From an uncultured bacterium (GTDB lineage: Bacteria; Bacteroidota; Bacteroidia; Bacteroidales; Paludibacteraceae), in assembly GCA_947074225.1 (NCBI GenBank), contig CAMTOX010000016.1, positions 1-12,557 on the forward strand: a stretch of DNA of 12,557 nt, written 5' to 3'. Positions 8,361 to 12,557 of the stretch are shown one piece after another; position 1 is the first letter of the stretch; each line of letters begins with the position of its first letter. Under the pieces are notes generated by a model, which was not told the origin of the DNA, made no database searches, and saw only the letters and a program-made list of their open reading frames with translations. Made by a program: the position numbers and the translations under genes.

Positions 8361-8391
8361 CAAAGATAATAATTTCACACCATTATTGCAA
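8361..8391 (-). promoter_or_regulatory. Bacteroidetes-type promoter of parC
   Basis: On the minus strand, TTG (8391-8389) is followed after 20 bases by TATCTTTG (8368-8361), a perfect fit to the -7 consensus TAnnTTTG. The leader to the parC start codon at 8280 would be about 70-75 bases. Confidence 0.72.
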
Positions 8392-8527
8392 GAGAGAACA
8401 GTGCCATTTTTAATCATTTCTAAGGAAATTTATTTTCAACAATAACATGTTTTGCATGAGAAAAAATTCAAAAAAATCAACATAAATACTACTCCAAACT
8501 ATTATAAAGTCATTCATAAAAAATAAT
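8392..8527. other. Non-coding centre of the parC/glxK divergent region
   Basis: Very AT-rich DNA between the two divergent promoters. I find no open reading frame above about 13 codons, no RNA gene and no strong hairpin here. Any factor that controls both promoters could bind here, but no repeated motif stands out. Confidence 0.5.
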
Positions 8528-8535
8528 TACTTTTG
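8528..8535 (+). promoter_or_regulatory. Probable -7 element of the glxK-prdX promoter
   Basis: TACTTTTG matches the Bacteroidetes -7 consensus TAnnTTTG and is followed by CA, as is common in this phylum. No TTG is present at the usual -33 distance, so the promoter may be weak or need an activator. It would give a leader of about 310 bases before the glycerate kinase start at 8855. Confidence 0.5.
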
Positions 8536-8562
8536 CAACTATTGAAATTAATAATTGCAAAA
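8531..8562. repeat. Inverted repeat overlapping the glxK -7 element (possible operator)
   Basis: TTTTGCAA (8531-8538) and TTGCAAAA (8555-8562) are perfect inverted copies. After one mismatch the dyad continues with TATT/AATA around a 6-base centre (8544-8549). It shares its left arm with the -7 element and covers the expected transcription start, the position of a repressor operator. The function is inferred only. Confidence 0.45.
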
Positions 8563-8566
8563 GCAT

Positions 8567-8664
8567 TGTTCAAAGTAAAAGAAAAAAAAGAGAAGGTAGC
8601 ATTGTAAACGGTAAAGTTTTACTTCATCATATTGCTTATAAAATTATCTTTACTACTTTGAACA
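8567..8664 (+). other. Nested inverted repeats in the glxK leader
   Basis: TGTTCAAAGTA (8567-8577) is perfectly complementary to TACTTTGAACA (8654-8664). Beyond a 2-base bulge the stem continues by about 4-5 bp (AAAG with CTTT). Inside it, GTAAAC (8604-8609) can pair with GTTTTAC (8616-8622) with one bulged T. The result would be a closed stem with an internal hairpin in the 5' leader. I recognise no known riboswitch family in it. The rest of the leader (8665-8854) is AT-rich and shows nothing further. Confidence 0.35.
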
Positions 8665-8854
8665 GCTCTAACAACAATTTTATTTTTATATATTTTACAA
8701 CTCTATTTATTGATTCAACACTCAAATAATCACTTTATTAAAAGAGATAACAATCAAGAAAAGAACTATCTATTTATCATATAAACATTTAGTAAAAAAC
8801 ATCATACTAAAAAGTTAAACAATAAATTATACGCCTCATTTAACGGTGAAACCT

Positions 8855-10006
8855 ATGAAAATTAAACTACCACATACCATCCTCATTGCCCCCGATTCCT
8901 TTAAAGGTACCCTTACCTCGTTGGAGGCTACAGAGGTAATTTCACAGGCTCTGCATCATATTTTACAGGAAGTGGAGAGCATTGCTCTTCCCATTGCCGA
9001 TGGCGGCGAAGGCACTATAGAGATACTACATCGGTTCATGGGAGGCCACTTAACAGAAATAGAAACACTCGATCCACTCTTCAGACCCATCACTGCAAGC
9101 TACCTACAACTTCCTTGCAGAAGCGCAATTATAGAGCTCGCTGCAGCATCTGGATTAACACTTCTGAAAGAAACAGAATATAACCCAATGCTCACCACTA
9201 CTATGGGTACAGGACTCCTATTAAAGCATGCCTTAGAACAAGGTAACACAAACATTACAATCACCATTGGCGGAAGTGCCACAAACGATGCAGGCATGGG
9301 TATTATGAATGTTTTGGGTTTTAAATTCCTCGATGAAATGGGAAATTTGCTTTCACCCATAGGTGAAAATTTATTGAAAATAGACCAGATTAATTGCGAA
9401 TATATTATTCCGGATTTAAAATCTTGCTCATTCACGTTACTTTGCGACGTAAACAATACTCTTTACGGAGATAATGGCGCTGCTAAAGTGTTTGCAACAC
9501 AAAAAGGAGCATCATCAGAAATGGTCGAAATTTTAGACCAAGGATTGAAACATTGGAGCAATATGGTTTATAAAACCCTAGGAATAGACTATTCCCTAAG
9601 ATCTGGTGCCGGAGCGGCTGGTGGCGTGGGCGCAGCTTGCATGGCTTTTCTTAAGGCAGATAGTAAATCGGGAATAGAATACTTACTTGAAAAAGCACAT
9701 TTTGAGAAAATAATAGAGACCGTAGATTTAATAATCACAGGCGAAGGATGCTTAGACAACCAATCTTTTCAAGGAAAAGTTCTTAATGGCATTTATAAAC
9801 TATCTGAACACACACAAACTCCTATCTTAGTTTTTGCAGGAAAAGTAAATATTACAACTTTACCTAAACGCGTCACCGTTTCATGCATCACACCCGAAAC
9901 CATGCCACATCACATAGCAATGCAAAAACAACAAGCTAAAAAGAACCTCTACAAGGCTGTAGTGGACTATTTCAAAACAATATCTGATGTGAATAACAAT
10001 AAGTAA
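8855..10006 (+). CDS. glxK: Glycerate kinase (GlxK/GarK family)
   Basis: A 383-residue kinase that phosphorylates D-glycerate, normally to 2-phosphoglycerate in this family, linking glyoxylate, serine or sugar-acid breakdown to glycolysis. I prefer the ATG at 8855 over the GTG at 8846 three codons upstream, because IAPDSFKGTLT then sits near the N terminus as in relatives. Family motifs in order are APDSFKGTLTS, PIADGGEGTIE, GGSATNDAGMG, DVNNTLYGDNGAA, the glycine-rich GAGAAGGVGAA, and TGEGCLDNQSFQGKV near the C-terminal third, where Cys replaces the more usual Arg or Lys of GEGRLD. The length is normal. No other glyoxylate-pathway gene is adjacent. It is followed after 23 bases by prdX and has a long, possibly regulated leader. 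Confidence 0.93.
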   Translation: MKIKLPHTILIAPDSFKGTLTSLEATEVISQALHHILQEVESIALPIADGGEGTIEILHRFMGGHLTEIETLDPLFRPITASYLQLPCRSAIIELAAASGLTLLKETEYNPMLTTTMGTGLLLKHALEQGNTNITITIGGSATNDAGMGIMNVLGFKFLDEMGNLLSPIGENLLKIDQINCEYIIPDLKSCSFTLLCDVNNTLYGDNGAAKVFATQKGASSEMVEILDQGLKHWSNMVYKTLGIDYSLRSGAGAAGGVGAACMAFLKADSKSGIEYLLEKAHFEKIIETVDLIITGEGCLDNQSFQGKVLNGIYKLSEHTQTPILVFAGKVNITTLPKRVTVSCITPETMPHHIAMQKQQAKKNLYKAVVDYFKTISDVNNNK

Positions 10007-10029
10007 ATAATATAATTAATCATCACACT

Positions 10030-10533
10030 ATGAATGGCAATCCAAAACTTTACGAACTATTAAAGGAACTGAATATCCAATTTGAATATTTAGAACATCC
10101 GGAAGCACCAACAATTGAAATTGCAAAACAATATTGGCAAGGACATGATGCCACACATTGCAAAAACCTATTTTTTCGTAATCACAAAGGCAACAAGCAC
10201 TATTTAGTACTATTGAATTGCGATGCCAACATGGATATTCACAAAATTGAGAAACTACTTAAACAAGGGAAGCTTAGCTTTGCCTCACCCGAACGTTTAA
10301 TGCGCCATCTAGGAGTTACACCAGGCTCTGTCACTCCATTTGGATTGATAAACGATACCGAACAACAAGTACATATATTCATTGACGAAACACTCACAAA
10401 AAGTGAAAAGGTTAGCTTTCACCCATGCATAAATACGGCATCATTAATCATTAAAAGAGAAGACCTTATTCGTTTCATAGAAGCAAGAGGAAATAGCTAC
10501 GATTGGATATCATTGTACGATGAATTGGAATAA
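10030..10533 (+). CDS. prdX: Ala-tRNA(Pro) deacylase, ProXp-ala/PrdX type (YbaK-like fold)
   Basis: A 167-residue free-standing editing enzyme that hydrolyses alanine wrongly attached to tRNA(Pro), working in trans after prolyl-tRNA synthetase. It is a single INS/YbaK-type domain. The features of the ProXp-ala branch are present: Lys45 in CKNLFFRN (44-51), the GVTPGSVTPFGL loop (95-106) and the FHPCINTASL strand (130-139). These distinguish it from YbaK/ProXp-cys proteins. The length is typical. It starts 23 bases after glxK on the same strand and is probably translated from the same mRNA; the link to glycerate metabolism is not obvious. Its transcript may end at the hairpin 10620-10647. Confidence 0.9.
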   Translation: MNGNPKLYELLKELNIQFEYLEHPEAPTIEIAKQYWQGHDATHCKNLFFRNHKGNKHYLVLLNCDANMDIHKIEKLLKQGKLSFASPERLMRHLGVTPGSVTPFGLINDTEQQVHIFIDETLTKSEKVSFHPCINTASLIIKREDLIRFIEARGNSYDWISLYDELE

Positions 10534-10619
10534 TTTTTCAAGCATTATTCATGACTTCATTCAAATTAAAGAGTTATAAATCCCGATAAAACTATAATTA
10601 CACAAGCATAGAAAAAAAA

Positions 10620-10647
10620 CGTCCAATGAACTTCAATTCATTGGACG
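10620..10647 (-). terminator. Strong terminator after deoD, possibly bidirectional
   Basis: CGTCCAATGAA (10620-10630) and TTCATTGGACG (10637-10647) form a perfect 11-bp stem with a 6-base loop. On the minus strand it is followed by eight T residues, an excellent intrinsic terminator 63 bases past the deoD stop. On the plus strand the tail is weaker (ACTCTTTTAAG), but no other hairpin is seen after prdX, so it may serve both convergent units. Confidence 0.85.
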
Positions 10648-10710
10648 AACTCTTTTAAGTTGAATCGACATCAGTAATATCCATTCAATATTTAGATGCA
10701 CAATAAGCTA

Positions 10711-11421
10711 TTATAGCAACTCTAATGCTACCTCCATCATATTAGTAAAACCGGTTTGTCTTTGCTCTGGAGTAGTTAATTCACCGGTAAAAGGACAATC
10801 GGAAATAGTACAAATACATAAAGCCTTATTGCCACTACGTGCAGCATTCATATATAATGCTGGTGCCTCCATCTCTACACATAATACGCCCATTTTTTGC
10901 CATTCAGACAACGAAGGGGTATCGTCATAGAAAGTATCGCTAGAAAAGATATTGCCTACTTTATAGCGAATTCCCAACTTATCGGCAGCATCCACCGCTT
11001 TACGTGTTAATTCAAAGTCTGCAATAGGAGCAAAATGTCCCGGCAAACGATATTGCTCTGCATAGTTAGAGTTTGTGCAAGCTCCCATTCCAATAACAAC
11101 ATCGCCAATCTTTAAGTCTTTATCAATAGCACCTGCCGAACCAACGCGAATAATAGTTTTCACACCATAGAAGTTGAAAAGCTCATAGGTGTAAATACCA
11201 ATAGATGGAATACCCATACCATGACCCTGAATAGAGACACGCTTGCCTTTATAAAGACCTGTATAGCCTAACATACCACGCACTTCATTGTACAGCACTG
11301 GATTCTCTAAATACTTCTCTGCCATAAATTTAGCACGTAAAGGATCGCCTGCCATAATAACAGTTTCCGCAATATCGCCAAATTTAGCACCTATGTGAGG
11401 TGTTGGAGTTTGATCTTTCAT
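10711..11421 (-). CDS. deoD: Purine-nucleoside phosphorylase, DeoD (hexameric) type
   Basis: A 236-residue cytosolic enzyme that splits purine (deoxy)nucleosides with phosphate, giving free base and (deoxy)ribose 1-phosphate for salvage. The length equals the trimer/hexamer NP-I family norm. Visible are [10 protein letters not shown] with His9, the phosphate-binding GDPLRA (25-30), RVGSAGAI (92-99), the ribose-site VEMEAPALY (182-190), and the base-site ISDCPFTGE (206-214) whose Asp208 matches the proton-donating Asp204 of E. coli DeoD; Arg221 matches Arg217. A uridine phosphorylase would have a different base-site segment. It lies 90 bases after the DXS-like gene on the same strand with no promoter motif in the gap, and it ends in the strong terminator at 10620-10647. 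Confidence 0.95.
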   Translation of the reverse strand: MKDQTPTPHIGAKFGDIAETVIMAGDPLRAKFMAEKYLENPVLYNEVRGMLGYTGLYKGKRVSIQGHGMGIPSIGIYTYELFNFYGVKTIIRVGSAGAIDKDLKIGDVVIGMGACTNSNYAEQYRLPGHFAPIADFELTRKAVDAADKLGIRYKVGNIFSSDTFYDDTPSLSEWQKMGVLCVEMEAPALYMNAARSGNKALCICTISDCPFTGELTTPEQRQTGFTNMMEVALELL

Positions 11422-11511
11422 AATTCTTTGTTTTTAGAACAGTCGGCCATAACAACAGCTTTCTGCATCATTAAAATGTTAGTTTATTTATCTCTTAATA
11501 TTTTCTTATTC

Positions 11512-12510
11512 TTATTTCAAATAGCCCATAATATCTTCTACAATTTGGGAATTGGTTAACCCTGAAGCTTTCATGAGCTCACTTGCCACATAACGATCTA
11601 CAAATTTCTTCTCAAAACCATAATTCACGACCTTCAAGGATGATGTTCCTAAATAGTTATCTACTTTCTCTCCATAACCACCATCGACTATGCCATCTTC
11701 TATTGTAATAACTAGTTTATGATGCTCATTCAACCTATCTAATAGTTCATGGTCTACTCCGGTAAGGTAACGTGGGTTTATTAATGTAGCCTTAATGCCA
11801 TGTTGCTCTTCTAAAAGTTTCACTACCGACTCTCCTAATTCATAGAACGACCCTACAGCTATCACAGCCACCTCTGAACCTTGCTGCATCACAACCGCTT
11901 TATTTAAATCACTATAATCGTCCAACAGAGGTACTTTTTTAGATATTACGCCATTGGTAGGAACCCGAATTGCTACTGGGAACTCATTTTGCTTCATCCC
12001 CCAAGCTAACATTGCTAAGTACTCCTCTTTACATATCGGAGCTAAATAGACCATATTTGGAATATCGCTAATCTCTATAATATCAAAGAAACTCTGATGC
12101 GACTCGTCTGGAATACCATAAACACCAGTAAGGAATACTAATATGAGAGCAGGATTATTATTCATACAAAGATCTTCTGAAAGCTGATCGTAAGCTCTTT
12201 GTAAGAAAGTTCCATACACACCATAAACCGGTTTCACACCACTCTTTGCCAAACCAGAGGCAAAAGCAACTGCATGTTCCTCGGCAATTCCTACATCCAT
12301 AAACTGTTTCCCCGCTTGCTTACGCTGTTCTGGGAAGAAACCCATTACCATAGGCGTTGCCGATGAAATGGCTATTAATTGTGGATTCTTTGCCATCTGT
12401 TCAAGTAAATACTTTCCGGTCATTACACTGTAATTCTCTTTACCTGAGTTATCAACTAATGGCTGACCAGTTTTTAAGTCGAACGGTGGCATAGCATGAA
12501 ACTTCTCCTG
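11512..12510 (-). CDS. 1-deoxy-D-xylulose-5-phosphate synthase-like thiamine-diphosphate enzyme, 5'-truncated
   Basis: The C-terminal 332 residues of a DXS/transketolase-family enzyme; roughly the first 250 residues, with the thiamine diphosphate-binding domain, are missing because the contig runs into adapter at 12511. Numbering from Gln1 at 12510, the pyrimidine-binding domain spans about 30-190, with catalytic Glu77 in DVGIAEEHAV and TFLQRAYDQ (100-108), and the C-terminal transketolase domain about 200-325. It aligns with E. coli DXS without gaps through this core, so the family is sure. However, the substrate-phosphate residues Arg420 and Arg478 are Leu127 and Thr185, and Asp427 is Pro134; Tyr392, Arg398 and His431 are kept. 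By recollection a similar divergent group occurs in streptococci and enterococci, which make isoprenoids by the mevalonate route. Genuine DXS activity is therefore doubtful. deoD follows in the same direction. Confidence 0.85.
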   Translation of the reverse strand, partial: QEKFHAMPPFDLKTGQPLVDNSGKENYSVMTGKYLLEQMAKNPQLIAISSATPMVMGFFPEQRKQAGKQFMDVGIAEEHAVAFASGLAKSGVKPVYGVYGTFLQRAYDQLSEDLCMNNNPALILVFLTGVYGIPDESHQSFFDIIEISDIPNMVYLAPICKEEYLAMLAWGMKQNEFPVAIRVPTNGVISKKVPLLDDYSDLNKAVVMQQGSEVAVIAVGSFYELGESVVKLLEEQHGIKATLINPRYLTGVDHELLDRLNEHHKLVITIEDGIVDGGYGEKVDNYLGTSSLKVVNYGFEKKFVDRYVASELMKASGLTNSQIVEDIMGYLK

Positions 12511-12557
12511 AGATCGGAAGAGCACACGTCTGAACTCCAGTCACATTCAGAAATCTC
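12511..12557 (+). other. Illumina TruSeq adapter with index (assembly contamination)
   Basis: The bases from 12511 start AGATCGGAAGAGCACACGTC and match the standard 34-base TruSeq Read 1 3' adapter through 12544. The next eight, ATTCAGAA (12545-12552), equal the i7 index I recall as D705, and ATCTC (12553-12557) begins the P7 portion. This is synthetic sequence, not genome. Reading it in the minus direction adds five false residues (MLFRS) to the DXS-like protein. Confidence 0.98.

Noticed and set aside
8447..8485. 12-codon ORF between the divergent promoters (plus strand)
   Set aside because: Too short, upstream of the likely promoter, and Lys/Ser-rich only because the DNA is A-rich.
8645..8652. 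TATCTTTA as an alternative glxK -7 element
   Set aside because: One mismatch to consensus and no -33 TTG upstream; the element at 8528-8535 is a better match.
8846..8848. GTG as start of glycerate kinase
   Set aside because: An in-frame ATG three codons later fits the family N terminus better, and nothing resembling a ribosome site favours the GTG.
12523..12525. GTG start codon for the DXS-like gene
   Set aside because: It lies inside the TruSeq adapter, so it is synthetic; the true gene start is outside the window.

Overview
The window is an AT-rich piece of a Bacteroidota genome, most likely order Bacteroidales. The long ParC-type topoisomerase ending in an acidic tail, the S41 protease with an N-terminal signal peptide, the lack of Shine-Dalgarno sequences and the promoters of Bacteroidetes type (-33 TTG/TTTG, -7 TAnnTTTG) all point that way. 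It is ordinary chromosomal housekeeping DNA: I see no mobile element, CRISPR array, RNA gene or sign of recent transfer.

Layout, left to right. Positions 93-5432 and parC (5479-8280) are all on the minus strand, so transcription runs right to left: parC, then a small secreted TonB-C-like protein, a strong terminator (4871-4898), the ptb-buk pair (last two steps from an acyl-CoA to a free acid with ATP gain), a strong terminator (2679-2715), then a DjlA-type membrane co-chaperone and an S41 processing protease. A 574-base divergent intergenic region (8281-8854) separates parC from a plus-strand pair, glycerate kinase and a trans-editing Ala-tRNA(Pro) deacylase. A terminator hairpin (10620-10647) lies between that pair and a minus-strand pair that converges on it: deoD (purine nucleoside phosphorylase), preceded by the C-terminal part of a DXS-like thiamine-diphosphate enzyme.

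The last 47 bases (12511-12557) are not genomic. They are Illumina TruSeq adapter plus an 8-base index, so the DXS-like gene is cut artificially at 12510 and any start codon called to its right is false.

The points most worth a second look are: (1) the ParC protein ends, after a disordered acidic linker, in QMSLF, which looks like a beta-sliding-clamp-binding peptide; (2) the DXS-like enzyme aligns without gaps to E. coli DXS but has lost the residues that hold the glyceraldehyde-3-phosphate substrate, so it is probably not a true DXS, and it lies next to a nucleoside phosphorylase; (3) the roughly 310-base leader of the glycerate kinase operon carries a dyad over its -7 element and a further nested inverted repeat. 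No clearly new multi-gene system is present.
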